A stretch of 64,000 bases of DNA from Sphingobacteriales bacterium (GTDB taxonomy: Bacteria; Bacteroidota; Bacteroidia; Chitinophagales; UBA2359). Positions within the stretch are counted from its first letter, which is position 1; each line of letters opens with the position of its first letter. The DNA lies in NCBI GenBank assembly GCA_016706405.1, contig JADJJT010000002.1, positions 1,178,001 to 1,242,000 of the forward strand, given 5' to 3'. Under the pieces are notes generated by a model. The model saw only the letters and a program-made list of their open reading frames with translations. It did no database searches and had not been told where the DNA came from. Below are positions 53,543-63,473 of the stretch, in pieces. A program made the position numbers and the translations under genes.

Positions 53543-53723
53543 GTATATATAGTGTAAGAACAGCGAAATGATTATTTAATGTTATTAAATTGCTTTAACC
53601 CACAGTATCACAATTTTAAAGGTGCAAAATTACCGCTTTTTTATGCTTTTAACACTAAATTTTTGTTTGTTAAGTAATTTTAGCTAAATAGTTTTTCGTA
53701 TTTTTAAATGATTATAGTTTGTC

Positions 53724-55544
53724 TTACAACATTTGCAGCCGCACCATTTTTGCGTATTGCCCATTTAAAGCCAATAATTCGGCGTGGGTGCCTCGCTCTA
53801 TAATTTGACCGTGCTCCATTACTAAAATTAGATGTGCATGTTGCACCGTTGCCAACCGGTGGGCAATTACCAAAGCAGTCCGGTCGTTGAGCAGGTTTTG
53901 CAGGGCGGCTTGTATTAGACGCTCGTTTTGGGCATCGAGTGCAGATGTGGCTTCGTCTAAAAGTAAAATTGAGGGGTTTCGCAGCAGGGCGCGGGCAATG
54001 GTTAGCCTTTGTTTTTCGCCGCCGCTTAATTTACCACCGCGTTCGCCAATAGTTGTGTCGTAATTATTGGGTAATTGTTTAATAAACTCGTGGGCATGGG
54101 CAATTTTTGCGGCTTCAATTACTTCGCTGCGGGTGGCTTTGCTGTTGCCAAGCGATATGTTAAAATGCACCGTGTCGTTAAATAATACAGGCTCTTGCGA
54201 AACCATTCCGGTTAATTGCCGCCACTCGGGCAGCGAGAGTTCGCGAAGGTCAATGCCATCAATCAAAATTTGCCCTTCGGTAACATCATAAAATCGCATT
54301 AACAAATCAATAATGGTAGTTTTTCCTGCCCCCGACTCGCCAACAATGGCAATAGTTTGCCCTTTTTTTAAGGTAAAATTGATATTTTTAACCGCAGGCT
54401 GGTTGCTGCCATAACTAAAGGATACGTTATTGAAGCTAATTTCGCGGGTAAATGCAGGCAAAACAATACCTTTTTGTTGTTCAACTATTGGTTCGGGGGC
54501 CTTTATTACCGCTTGTATGCGTTGCAACGAGGCCGCACCTTTTTGCAGTTGGTAATAAGCCGAAATTAAACCTTTTGCCGGCGGTAGTATTTGCGAAAAA
54601 ATAACGACAAATAATATAAATTGCTCGGCGCTAAGGCTCGAATTTCCGGATAAAACCATACGCCCGCCGACATATAACGTTAGAGCTACAACGCAAATGC
54701 TTAAAAACTCGGTTAATGGAGAGGCTAAATTCCGGCGTTTCAAAATTTTCCGGAGCAATTTGTATTGTAACTGGTTTTGTTCGCTGTAACGATTTGTTTG
54801 TGCCTCGCTTGCTCCAAATCCTTTAATAATACGCAAACCTGATAATGCCTCTTCAACAATTGACAATAAAAAACCTAATTGATTTTGAGCTTGCTCGGAG
54901 CGTTTGCGCAGGTTTTTGCCAATCCGGCCAATAATTAGCCCTGTGAGAGGCAGTATAACCAGCACAAATCCGGTTAAACTTGGACTAATAAACAGCATCA
55001 GGCTTAAATTTGCTATTATGGCAATGGGATCGCGGGTGGCAGCCTCTACCAAACTCATAGCCCCAATTTGAATTTCTTGCACATCGTTGGTAAACCGGGT
55101 AATGAGGTCGCCTTTGCGCTCGTTGGTGAAGTACGACAAGGGCAAACGCAAAACTTTTTCAAACAGTTTTTGCCTTACATCGCGCAGAACGCTGCAATGT
55201 AAATTGGCCATTTTAAGGCTTGCTAAATATAAAAATAAGTTTTTAAGTAAAAAAACAACAATAATTATAACACAAACCCAAAAAAGTGCGGTGTTTTGCC
55301 CACCTGCGGCAATCAGTTGCCCCATTTTGTAATCGAAGGCGGCTTTAAACCACATAAGCGACCAGTTAAAAGCGGGCAAATTGGTAGTTATGGGTTGGGT
55401 GCCAAATAACATTTGTAAAAAAGGCACCATCATGGTTAGCGAAAGTACACTAAATACAATGGCCAACAAGTTTAAAATTACATTAGCAGCTACTAAACCT
55501 TTATATGGCTTTATATATTGGGCAATTTGCCGGTAGGTGTTCAT
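53724..55544 (-). CDS. ABC exporter, permease-ATPase fusion (MsbA-like)
   Basis: The 606-residue half-transporter has six membrane helices in about residues 1-320 and a C-terminal ATPase. Walker A GESGAGKTT, signature LSGGEKQRLTIARALL and Walker B ILLLDEATSALD are intact, as is the H-loop LVIAHRLATVQ. The start at 55544 (MNTYRQIAQYIKPYKG) is preferred over 55565. MsbA-like proteins flip lipid A core or other lipids across the inner membrane; multidrug export is the alternative. It is divergent from rbfA. Confidence 0.9.
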   Translation of the reverse strand: MNTYRQIAQYIKPYKGLVAANVILNLLAIVFSVLSLTMMVPFLQMLFGTQPITTNLPAFNWSLMWFKAAFDYKMGQLIAAGGQNTALFWVCVIIIVVFLLKNLFLYLASLKMANLHCSVLRDVRQKLFEKVLRLPLSYFTNERKGDLITRFTNDVQEIQIGAMSLVEAATRDPIAIIANLSLMLFISPSLTGFVLVILPLTGLIIGRIGKNLRKRSEQAQNQLGFLLSIVEEALSGLRIIKGFGASEAQTNRYSEQNQLQYKLLRKILKRRNLASPLTEFLSICVVALTLYVGGRMVLSGNSSLSAEQFILFVVIFSQILPPAKGLISAYYQLQKGAASLQRIQAVIKAPEPIVEQQKGIVLPAFTREISFNNVSFSYGSNQPAVKNINFTLKKGQTIAIVGESGAGKTTIIDLLMRFYDVTEGQILIDGIDLRELSLPEWRQLTGMVSQEPVLFNDTVHFNISLGNSKATRSEVIEAAKIAHAHEFIKQLPNNYDTTIGERGGKLSGGEKQRLTIARALLRNPSILLLDEATSALDAQNERLIQAALQNLLNDRTALVIAHRLATVQHAHLILVMEHGQIIERGTHAELLALNGQYAKMVRLQML

Positions 55545-55570
55545 TTCAGGCACAAAGTAAAGCAAAGTTT

Positions 55571-55603
55571 TTTGGCTATTAACAATTTTATGCCCTAACT
55601 TTG
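55571..55603 (+). promoter_or_regulatory. Promoter of rbfA
   Basis: TTTG at 55571-55574 and TAACTTTG at 55596-55603 are 21 bases apart, matching TTTG-N19-21-TAnnTTTG. The rbfA ATG follows 40 bases later. Confidence 0.55.
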
Positions 55604-55642
55604 CATTTTATTAGGTAATGCTATTGCATTTATTATAATTTT

Positions 55643-56005
55643 ATGGAAAGTATCAAACAACGACAGGTTGCCCATTTATTGGAAGAATCCCTTGCAGATG
55701 TGTTTCTAAGGCATGGACGGGAAGTGTATAAAACTGCATTTGTAACCATCACTAAAATATACGTAACCCCCGATTTATTGACTGCACGTATTTATGTGAG
55801 TATTTATAATGTGTCTGACAAAAATCAGGTACTCGAGCAAATAAATGACGGGAGCCATTTGATTAAACGGCATTTAACCCAGAAAATTCATAATAAATTG
55901 CGCCGGATGCCGGTGTTAGAGTTTTTCTTAGACGACTCATTAGATGAGGCAATTCGTTTAAATGATTTGTTTCAGCGACTAAACACCCCTCCCGCAACCG
56001 AGTAA
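55643..56005 (+). CDS. rbfA: 30S ribosome-binding factor A
   Basis: RbfA assists late 16S processing and 30S maturation, particularly in the cold. The 120-residue protein has the expected start (MESIKQRQVAHLLEESLADV) and the KH-like core: FVTITKIYVTPDLLTARIYV, IKRHLTQKIHNKLRRMPVLE and FFLDDSLDEAIRLNDLF. It leads a short plus-strand run with DUF420 and a small CxxC membrane protein. Confidence 0.93.
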   Translation: MESIKQRQVAHLLEESLADVFLRHGREVYKTAFVTITKIYVTPDLLTARIYVSIYNVSDKNQVLEQINDGSHLIKRHLTQKIHNKLRRMPVLEFFLDDSLDEAIRLNDLFQRLNTPPATE

Positions 56006-56050
56006 CCCCTTTATTTGGGTGCGTTTAATTGTATTGAATAAACTACAAAT

Positions 56051-56590
56051 ATGTCTTCTGAATTTTTTTCGCGCGAGCAAGTTTGGGCAAAAATTATTGT
56101 TTTAATTTCGGTTCTTGTACCAGTTTTAGTGGTTGCCTTGTTTTACCTTGCTCCGCCCGAGGTTAATACTTCATTTAATTGGAAGATTTTACCTAAGTTT
56201 CATGCTGTTTTGAATGGCACGGTAAGTTTGCTGTTGTTATCAAGCTGGTATTTTATCCGGAATAAAAAAGTAAAATTCCACAAGATATGTAATATAACGG
56301 CCTTAATTTTGTCGGCTGTTTTTTTTGTGTCGTATATTACTTATCATACTTTTACCGAAAGTACTAAATTTGGCGAAGAAGGGGCAATAAAATATATATA
56401 TTATTTTATACTTCTTACCCATATTGTATTGGCAGCTATTATTTTGCCTCTTATTTTGTTTACCTTTCTAAGGGCATTTTCGGGAAACTTTCAGGCGCAC
56501 CGAAAAATTGCACGTTACACCATGCCGTTATGGCTATATGTATCTATTACAGGCGTAATTGTTTATTTGCTAATTTCTCCGTATTATTAA
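56051..56590 (+). CDS. DUF420 membrane protein (YozB-like)
   Basis: The 179-residue protein has five predicted helices and family marks HAVLNGTVSLLLLSSWYFIR, YHTFTEST and HIVLAAIILPLILF. The paired histidines in helices are characteristic of DUF420. In many Bacteroidota and Bacilli this family lies by cytochrome c oxidase assembly (CtaA/CtaG, SCO) genes and is thought to serve respiratory oxidase maturation. That association is inference here, since no oxidase genes are in the window. Confidence 0.85.
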   Translation: MSSEFFSREQVWAKIIVLISVLVPVLVVALFYLAPPEVNTSFNWKILPKFHAVLNGTVSLLLLSSWYFIRNKKVKFHKICNITALILSAVFFVSYITYHTFTESTKFGEEGAIKYIYYFILLTHIVLAAIILPLILFTFLRAFSGNFQAHRKIARYTMPLWLYVSITGVIVYLLISPYY

Positions 56591-56631
56591 ACTTCGTTTT
56601 GTTTAGAGTAATAAAATAAAACAGATGGATT

Positions 56632-56919
56632 ATGAAAAAATATGTAATACTATTAATCTTTTCTTTACTTTTTTTACTGCTATGTTTTGATGTAATGGCG
56701 CAATGTCCTATGTGCAAAAGCACTTTAGAGTCGAATATGAGTGCTGGCGGCTCGGCCGGGCGAGGTATAAACAGGGGTATTTTATACTTGTTGGCGGCAC
56801 CTTATTTACTTGCAATGGCATTGGGTATTTGGTGGTGGCGCAACCGGCAAATAGTTAAGCGCCAACAAATTAAGGAAGAACAAACTTCGCAAGAGCCAAC
56901 TAATCTTAGTAGCAACTAA
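56632..56919 (+). CDS. Small membrane protein with CxxC motif
   Basis: The 95-residue protein has a signal peptide or first helix (ILLIFSLLFLLLCFDVMAQ), then CPMCKSTLESN, a Gly-rich stretch, and a membrane helix (GILYLLAAPYLLAMALGIWW). A charged tail follows. Small exported CPMC proteins of this form recur next to DUF420 genes in Bacteroidota, suggesting a role in respiratory assembly or metal binding. That is inferred from context. It starts 41 bases after the DUF420 stop. Confidence 0.7.
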   Translation: MKKYVILLIFSLLFLLLCFDVMAQCPMCKSTLESNMSAGGSAGRGINRGILYLLAAPYLLAMALGIWWWRNRQIVKRQQIKEEQTSQEPTNLSSN

Positions 56920-56988
56920 TATTTTATTTTTCAATATAACTGCTTGGGTAGTATTAATATCGGTGCCTAAATTTACCGCTACTTGAAA

Positions 56989-58128
56989 TTACTTGTAATC
57001 AAAAAATATTTTAGTAGCGCCAAATCCATATTTCGCATCATAATCATTATTAAAATCGCACACTTGTGGATAAAATCTTAGGCGACTAAGTATTTCATCT
57101 CTAAGCCGGCCTTTGCCCAAGCCATGAATTACCACCATTGTTTTTTCGCGGTGTTGGATAGCGGCAGCAATTTCGCGGTCAAATACATCTAATTGAATTT
57201 TGAGTTTTTCGTGATTTTTTAAATGGGCAATTTTGCCTTCTACTAAGTTTTCGATATGAAGGTCAATAATGCGCAACTCGTGGTGCAATTTAACTTTGGG
57301 CTTATAATCGGGCTGTGTCTTTTGCTTAGGCTGCAAAACATCGTTTGTTAAGTTTTCTGTAGAAACTGGTGTTTCGTTTGCCATAATTGCACTTTTCGAG
57401 GCGGGCAGTTTATTGCAAAGTACAAATAACCATCCGGGCAAATTAATAATGTTTAGCGTGTTGGCAGGGCGATTAATCATTTTAACTTTTGGCGACTGCA
57501 ACAATTCAAAATTGGGTCGTATGCCTTCAAGCAAATGGGTCAAATGACATAAAAATTTATAGCGTGGGGCGTAATTTAAATGACCAAACAGCAGATTGGG
57601 CAAATTTTGGGCGTTATTTGTAGTTAAAGTAAAGCGGCGTGTGTAGGCATCGTGGGGGCAAACAAATTCGGCGGTAATTTGTAGCGTGTAACCGCTATTG
57701 TTTATTAAATAAGGCGTAAAATGTACTATTTCGCCGTTCGCATCATAGGTAGCGACGTATGCCAAGGTTAAGCCGTTGTCTTTTTCGGGGTGGTAAGGGG
57801 CTAATGGGTTTTTTTTGCCCAAGTTTGGCTTGGTGGGTAAATTAGTTTGATTGTCGGGGTTTTGTTTGGCTGGTTCGACAGTTTTTGGCGGCGGCGATAA
57901 TTGATGGGCAGGTGGATTTGTTGGTGTAGTTTTTCCGGAGATTTGTTTTTTATTGTTGTTCTCAATTTCGGGAGGTACAAAATCATCCGGAACTGCTTGC
58001 AGATGTTCTATAAAAACGGGTATTTCTTCGCCATCGAGTAATACAATAGCTACTTCACCGTCCTGAAATCCTACAATTTTTGCTATTTCGTCGGTAAAAA
58101 TTATTTTTACAAAACTATTTATAAACAC
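56989..58128 (-). CDS. DUF2027 and Smr-domain protein
   Basis: The 379-residue protein has an N-terminal DUF2027-type segment (FVKIIFTDEIAKIVGFQDGE, VFIEHLQAVPDDFVP), a Pro/Lys-rich linker (about 60-105) and a beta-rich middle (LTLAYVATYDANGEIVHFTP). The C-terminal Smr domain spans about residues 290-379 (RIIDLHIENLVEG, MVVIHGLGKGRLRDEIL). Smr domains bind or nick nucleic acids and occur in MutS2; this is the stand-alone Bacteroidota form. The target is unknown. It lies 24 bases after trpS and may be cotranscribed. Confidence 0.85.
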   Translation of the reverse strand: MFINSFVKIIFTDEIAKIVGFQDGEVAIVLLDGEEIPVFIEHLQAVPDDFVPPEIENNNKKQISGKTTPTNPPAHQLSPPPKTVEPAKQNPDNQTNLPTKPNLGKKNPLAPYHPEKDNGLTLAYVATYDANGEIVHFTPYLINNSGYTLQITAEFVCPHDAYTRRFTLTTNNAQNLPNLLFGHLNYAPRYKFLCHLTHLLEGIRPNFELLQSPKVKMINRPANTLNIINLPGWLFVLCNKLPASKSAIMANETPVSTENLTNDVLQPKQKTQPDYKPKVKLHHELRIIDLHIENLVEGKIAHLKNHEKLKIQLDVFDREIAAAIQHREKTMVVIHGLGKGRLRDEILSRLRFYPQVCDFNNDYDAKYGFGATKIFFDYK

Positions 58129-58152
58129 TAATCAATGCAAGGCTTAAACAGG

Positions 58153-59163
58153 CTAAGTAAAATAGTTAAAGCGAAGTAATTTTTTAGCTCCCTGTAATGT
58201 TTCGCTGGCGCTATGGCGGGCTTTTTCGGCACCCTCGTTTATTACTTTCTGCAAATAGGGCACATTTTGTTCGAGGTCTAAAATTTTCTCGCGAAACGGT
58301 GAAATAAACGCGGCCATGTCTTCGGCCAATTGTTTTTTTAGGTCGCCATACCGAATGGTGCAGTTGTTCCAGGTTGTTTCAAAATGGTCATAAGTATTTT
58401 GACTCGAAACAAGCTTCATTAAATCGAAAAGATTGCCTATGGCATCGGGTTTGGTTTGGTTGGGTTGAGTAGGCCCTGAGTCGGTAACGGCTCGCATCAC
58501 TTTTTTCCGGATTAACTCGCTGTCATCGGTCATAAAAATAGCGCTATTTGGGTTCGCTGCCGATTTCGACATTTTTCCGGTATTGTCTAAGCTGGGAACA
58601 CGCAATAGGTCTTCGCCAAAATTAAAGCCTTGTGGCTCGGGGAAAAACTGCGAATTGGTGTAATAGTTAAAACGCTGCGCTAAATTGCGGGTAATTTCTA
58701 AATGCGATTCCTGGTCTTTGCCCACCGGAACCTTATGTGCGCGGTGAATCAAAATATCTACTGACATTAAAACGGGATAAGTCAATAATCCGGCACTAAT
58801 AGTTTTATTTTTGCTTTCCTGGTCTCGAACCTTATCTTTAAAAGTAGGTACTTTTTCTAACTCGCCTTTGTATGCTAAATTATTGAAAATACAAAATAGT
58901 TCACTAATTTCGGGAACTTGGCTTTGTATGTAAATAGTACACCGGTTAGGGTCTAAACCGCAGCCTATATAATTGGCTAATAATAGTTTTGTGTTTTTTT
59001 GAAGTTCGGAGGTGTCGAGGTGGGTGGTAAGCGAATGATAGTCGGCAACAAAAAAATAAGCTTTATAATTGTCTTGCATCCGCACATAATTCCGGATAGC
59101 GCCTAAATAATTACCTAAATGTACATATCCCGTTGGCCTCGACCCACTTAAAACAATTTCCAT
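58153..59163 (-). CDS. trpS: Tryptophanyl-tRNA synthetase
   Basis: The 336-residue class Ic synthetase charges tRNA-Trp. The HIGH-like motif is HLGN at residues 15-18 (SGSRPTGYVHLGNYLGAIRN). The KMSKS loop lies in DNTGKMSKSAANP near 198, preceded by VGKDQESHLEITRNLAQRFN. The ATG at 59163 begins the conserved N-terminus (MEIVLSGSRPTG). Confidence 0.95.
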   Translation of the reverse strand: MEIVLSGSRPTGYVHLGNYLGAIRNYVRMQDNYKAYFFVADYHSLTTHLDTSELQKNTKLLLANYIGCGLDPNRCTIYIQSQVPEISELFCIFNNLAYKGELEKVPTFKDKVRDQESKNKTISAGLLTYPVLMSVDILIHRAHKVPVGKDQESHLEITRNLAQRFNYYTNSQFFPEPQGFNFGEDLLRVPSLDNTGKMSKSAANPNSAIFMTDDSELIRKKVMRAVTDSGPTQPNQTKPDAIGNLFDLMKLVSSQNTYDHFETTWNNCTIRYGDLKKQLAEDMAAFISPFREKILDLEQNVPYLQKVINEGAEKARHSASETLQGAKKLLRFNYFT

Positions 59164-59250
59164 AAAAAATAATGCAATACAATGTAATATAAAGTCGCAA
59201 AATTACAGTTAATAGTTGGCAACTCAAAATTATTAACGGCTGATGCCGTA

Positions 59251-60665
59251 TTACCCGTTAATTTCAAATGTTTCTCCGTTTTGGGGAATTTGCACGTTTT
59301 TAAAGCCTTGCTGCTCTATTTTTGTTTTAAAAGTTTTTGGGATTCGTACTCGCCATGTACTAAAAATATTTGCTGTAGGCGGTCGCGGTCTTGATTTTCA
59401 ATAAAATCGAGCATTTCTTTTTGGTCGCCGTGCGCACTAAACGATTCTAAAATTTCTATGGTAGCATTAACATTAATTGTTTCGCCAAAAATACGCACTT
59501 CGGGTTCTCCGTCTCTGAGGCGGCGGCCTAAGGTGCCGGGCGCACAGTAACCAACCATTAAAACTGTTGTACTGGTTTTTTCGAGGTTGTTGCGCAAGTG
59601 GTGTTTTATACGCCCCGCATTGGCCATGCCCGATGCGCTAATAATAATACTGGCTTCGTTTTGGTAGTTTAGTGTTTTTGATTCTTCAACGCGCCGTATA
59701 TAGCGCAGGTTTTGAAAGCCAAATGGGTTGGGGTCGGTTAGCATGTAGCGCATAATATCGGCATCAAAGCAATCGGGGTGCGACAGGTAAATTTGTGTAG
59801 CACTTGTAGATAAGGGGCTATCTACATAAACGGGCACACGCGGCAATTTGTGTTCGTGCTCTAATCTGTCTAAGGCATATATTAATTCTTGGGTCCGGCC
59901 TACGCTAAATGCCGGAATTAACAATTTACCGTGATTTTTTAAGCAAGTATCTTTAATAATTTTAAGCAAAGCATCGCGTTCATCGGGGTTCGATTTATGC
60001 AATCTGTCGCCATAAGTCGATTCGCAAATTAGATAATCGCAATGTGGCATGGGAATGGGGTCGCGCAAAATTGGTCTGTTGGGGCGGCCAATATCTCCGG
60101 TAAAACCAAAGGTTGTGGCGGGTTTGCCTTCTTGTTCAATTTTTAAGGTAACGCTGGCACTGCCTAAAATGTGGCCATTATCGCGGAACATTACTTTTAC
60201 CTCGCTACAAATATTAAACGGGCGCTCGTAGGGCAAGGTTATAAATTGCTGCATAGCGCGGCGCACATCTTGCTCGGTATAAAGTGGTTCATCGTCTGTA
60301 GTTTCGCCGCCGCTTTGTTTTTTGTGTCTTTTGCTGTATTCGGTGTCGCGCTCTTGTATTTTGGCGCTATCTAAAAGTAAAATAGCGCAAAGGTCGCGGG
60401 TGGCATGGGTACAATAAATATTGCCTTTAAACCCATCGCGGACCAACATGGGCAGCCGTCCACAATGGTCAATATGGGCGTGCGATAAAACAACACAGTC
60501 TATTTCGTAGGGCTTAAAATGCCAACTTCGGTTTAAGTTTTGCAAATCTTCGTCTTGGCCTTGGTACAAGCCACAGTCAAGCAAAATAGTATAGCCATTA
60601 TCTAAGATTAATAAATGACTGCTTCCGGTTACTTCGCGGGCGGCACCGCAAAACTTTATTTGCAT
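59251..60665 (-). CDS. MBL-fold beta-CASP RNA-processing nuclease, 3' end probably frameshifted
   Basis: The metallo-beta-lactamase fold protein carries the metal motif SHAHIDHCGRLP (HxHxDH, 62-67) and RDNGHILGSASVTL. Its beta-CASP blocks are LLIPAFSVGRTQELIYALDR, IIISASGMANAGRIKHHL and the C-terminal SFSAHGDQKEMLDF. This matches RNase J/CPSF73-like exonuclease families. As read, it stops at 59316 after SQKLLKQK. Adding one base to the five-T run at 59334-59338 (plus strand) restores a tail reading EQQGFKNVQIPQNGETFEIN and a stop at 59251, which fits the family. The end given here is therefore the corrected one. Confidence 0.85.
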
Positions 60666-60807
60666 TTTTATAACTATTTATTGTTTAGTTGTATGTTTAC
60701 TTTCTGACTTGACTTACTTCTTGATAAATTGATTAATCGCTTATCCGGAGTTTTTTTTATCCGGATATTTTTTTCTATTTATACTAAATCTGTCAATTTA
60801 TTAGGTG

Positions 60808-63216
60808 TTAAAATCTAAAATTCCAAGTTATGGCGGGTAATATCGGGAACAAAGATACTTGTTTTAGTTTAATATTAATGGGTTGGGTAATTAAACCTCC
60901 GTTGCTGTTGCCGCCTCCATTTTCGTTTTTAGGAAACTCGGGCGAGGCGTAAACAAAAAACGGGTTCATCCGGCTATAAACATTATAAATAGAAAAAGTC
61001 AGGTCGTTATAAAATTTGGGTTTGTCGGTCAAAATCAAAACTGCAGCTATATCTAAGCGGTGGTAAGGTTTTAGCCTGTAGCTGTTTCGGGGCATATCGT
61101 AGCTGGTATGAAGCCATCCGTCAAAAATAAAAAAGCCATTTGGCAAAGTTAGGGCTTGCCCTGTATTGTAAACCCAGGTGGCCGATATAGTCCATTTTTT
61201 CGATGCCTCAAAACTTGCTACTAATTCTACGTCATGGGTGCGGTCGTAGCGCGTAGGAAACCATTCGTTTTGGTTTAGGCTGGCAAATTGCCGCTCGGTG
61301 CGCGAAAAAGTATAGCCTAACCACCCGTTAAAGCGCCCTTTGGCATTTTTAAAAAACACTTCAACGCCGTAAGCCCTACCGCGCCCAAACACAAATTCAT
61401 CTTCTAACTCGCGCCCTAAACTTGGCACATAACTATCTGAGTATTCAATTTGATTTTTTAAATCGCGGTAATACAACTCAGTCGATAACTCGTAAGTATT
61501 GTCGTTAAAATTATGAAAATACCCCAACGCATATTGCGAGCCGCGCTGTGGTTTTATGCGTTTTGTACTGGGCACCCAAAGGTCGGTGGGCAATGTTGAA
61601 CCGCTATTTGACACCAAATGAATAAATTGGTTGGTAAGTACCCAACTGGCTTTTATGGAATTGTTTTTACCTAAGCCAACACGCATTGAAACGCGGGGTT
61701 CAAAACCCCAGTACTTAACAATTGGTTCGCCTTTTTTATAGTTTAAAGTGTCTATTATGGTGTTTTGGTTGCCAAATTCAATGCGCCTGTAAGGGCCAAC
61801 TTGTTGGTAAAATGTTGTGCGAACGCCGTATGCAATTTTAAATTTTTCTGAAATTGCCCAATCATCTTGGGCATAAGCAGCTATTTCGTGGGCATATTGT
61901 TTATTAAGCGAATCGGTTTGAAAAACAGTTTCTCCAACAGTGGCATTAACCGAGTAAGGCGTGAATCTGTGCCAGGTATAGTTAATTCCGGATTTTATTT
62001 TATGCAGCACACTCGGAAAATGGTCAAGGTCAATTTTTGCATTCCAATCTCTAATATTAGTATGAAATTCAGAGTTAAACTCGTCAAAAGATGAGTTTGC
62101 CCCAAAATAATAGTCGTTGTAAATTGCCGAAGTGTTGATAAATGTTTTTTTGTTTAAGGTGTGATTCCAGCGCAAAGTAGTTGTAGTGTTGCCCCAAGGC
62201 ATCCGGAAACTAAAGCCGTCAGTAGAGCTATAATTAAAAACATCTCGGCCAAAATATCCGGATAAATACAAGCGGTCTTTGTCCGAAAAACGATAATTTA
62301 CCTTTGCATTAAGGTCGTAAAAATAGTAGCCTGTTCCGGCAAATTCGGTATTTTTAATAAATGGTTTAGCCAATAAATCAACATAAGTGCGCCTGCCCGT
62401 AACTAAAAACGAACTTTTTTCTTTTTGTATAGGGCCTTGCACCGTAAGCCGCGATGAAAGGGTGCCAACGCCGCCATCGAACTGGTATTTTTTATTGTTG
62501 CCCTCTTTCATGGTAACGTCCACCACCGATGACAACCGGCCTCCATACTCGGCGGGCATACTTCCTTTGTGGAGGGTTGTATTTTTTATGGCATCGGGGT
62601 TAAACACCGAAAAAAAGCCCAATAAATGGCCGGTATTGTAAACAACGGCTTCGTCTAAAAGCACTAAATTTTGGTCGGGGCCGCCCCCGCGCACGTAAAA
62701 ACCTGCGTTTAAATCGCCCGATGAGCTTACGCCCGGCAGCAATTGCAGGGTGCGCACCACGTCCACCTCGCCTAATAAGGCAGGCAGAGATTTAATTTTT
62801 TCGATACTAAGCTCTTGTTTGCCCATGTCGGTGCTTTGTACATTTTCGTCGGCGCGTTTTGAGGTAACCACCACCTCGTTTTTCATGATGCTGGTGCTGG
62901 GTAAATCAATATTTAAAGTTTGGTCGGCGGTAAGGTTTAAGGTAATTTGTTGGGTTAAATAACCAATGTACGAACATTCAAAAGTGTATTGGCCAGTTGG
63001 AATTGTTATGGAGTAAAAACCGTAAACATTGGTTGCTGCCCCCTGTTGCCGGTTTGCAGCGTTGTAAACATTAGCACCAACTAAGGTTTCGCCATTGGTA
63101 ACATCGCGCACATAACCGCTAAGGGTTACTTTGGTGTTGGCGGTTTGGGCTATGGTGGCAAATGGTGCGACGGTAATTAGGCTAATAAATAGTAATATAA
63201 AGTGAAATGAGCGCAT
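60808..63216 (-). CDS. TonB-dependent outer-membrane receptor with CarboxypepD_reg-like domain
   Basis: The 802-residue protein has a signal peptide (LLFISLITVAPFATIAQ). A CarboxypepD_reg-like domain covers about residues 28-115 (VTLSGYVRDVTNGETLVGAN). A plug domain follows (VVVTSKRADENV, DVVRTLQLLPGVSSSGDLNA, FYVRGGGPDQNLVLLDEA), then a 22-strand-type barrel ending in Phe (PAITWNFRF). It imports an unknown substrate using TonB energy. No SusD or other partner gene is adjacent in the window. ATCCGGAT sites at about 60741 and 60761 lie downstream of its stop. Confidence 0.93.
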   Translation of the reverse strand: MRSFHFILLFISLITVAPFATIAQTANTKVTLSGYVRDVTNGETLVGANVYNAANRQQGAATNVYGFYSITIPTGQYTFECSYIGYLTQQITLNLTADQTLNIDLPSTSIMKNEVVVTSKRADENVQSTDMGKQELSIEKIKSLPALLGEVDVVRTLQLLPGVSSSGDLNAGFYVRGGGPDQNLVLLDEAVVYNTGHLLGFFSVFNPDAIKNTTLHKGSMPAEYGGRLSSVVDVTMKEGNNKKYQFDGGVGTLSSRLTVQGPIQKEKSSFLVTGRRTYVDLLAKPFIKNTEFAGTGYYFYDLNAKVNYRFSDKDRLYLSGYFGRDVFNYSSTDGFSFRMPWGNTTTTLRWNHTLNKKTFINTSAIYNDYYFGANSSFDEFNSEFHTNIRDWNAKIDLDHFPSVLHKIKSGINYTWHRFTPYSVNATVGETVFQTDSLNKQYAHEIAAYAQDDWAISEKFKIAYGVRTTFYQQVGPYRRIEFGNQNTIIDTLNYKKGEPIVKYWGFEPRVSMRVGLGKNNSIKASWVLTNQFIHLVSNSGSTLPTDLWVPSTKRIKPQRGSQYALGYFHNFNDNTYELSTELYYRDLKNQIEYSDSYVPSLGRELEDEFVFGRGRAYGVEVFFKNAKGRFNGWLGYTFSRTERQFASLNQNEWFPTRYDRTHDVELVASFEASKKWTISATWVYNTGQALTLPNGFFIFDGWLHTSYDMPRNSYRLKPYHRLDIAAVLILTDKPKFYNDLTFSIYNVYSRMNPFFVYASPEFPKNENGGGNSNGGLITQPINIKLKQVSLFPILPAITWNFRF

Positions 63217-63387
63217 TTTATAAATTAAAGCAGTAAGTTGGGTTAGATTTTATTTTAACCAAATATGATTAATCTAAACAAACAATTTTACTAAGGTTTG
63301 GTTTAGACGGAACTTAAATAAAGTAATGCTTTACGACCGTGTTAAACATTAATTTTTTGATTTGAAATTAAACCTATGCCTCGAATT

Positions 63388-63430
63388 AAAAAACCTTAAA
63401 AGCGTTAGTACTAACACTTTTAAGGTTTTT
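63388..63430. terminator. Bidirectional intrinsic terminator
   Basis: AAAAACCTTAAAAG pairs with CTTTTAAGGTTTTT, with inner arms GTTAG/CTAAC around TA. T runs lie on both sides. It separates the partial gene at the window end (minus) from the TonB receptor start. Confidence 0.75.
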
Positions 63431-63473
63431 ACTTAGCCTTAACTATCCGGATGATGCGGGCTGTATATAGGCT

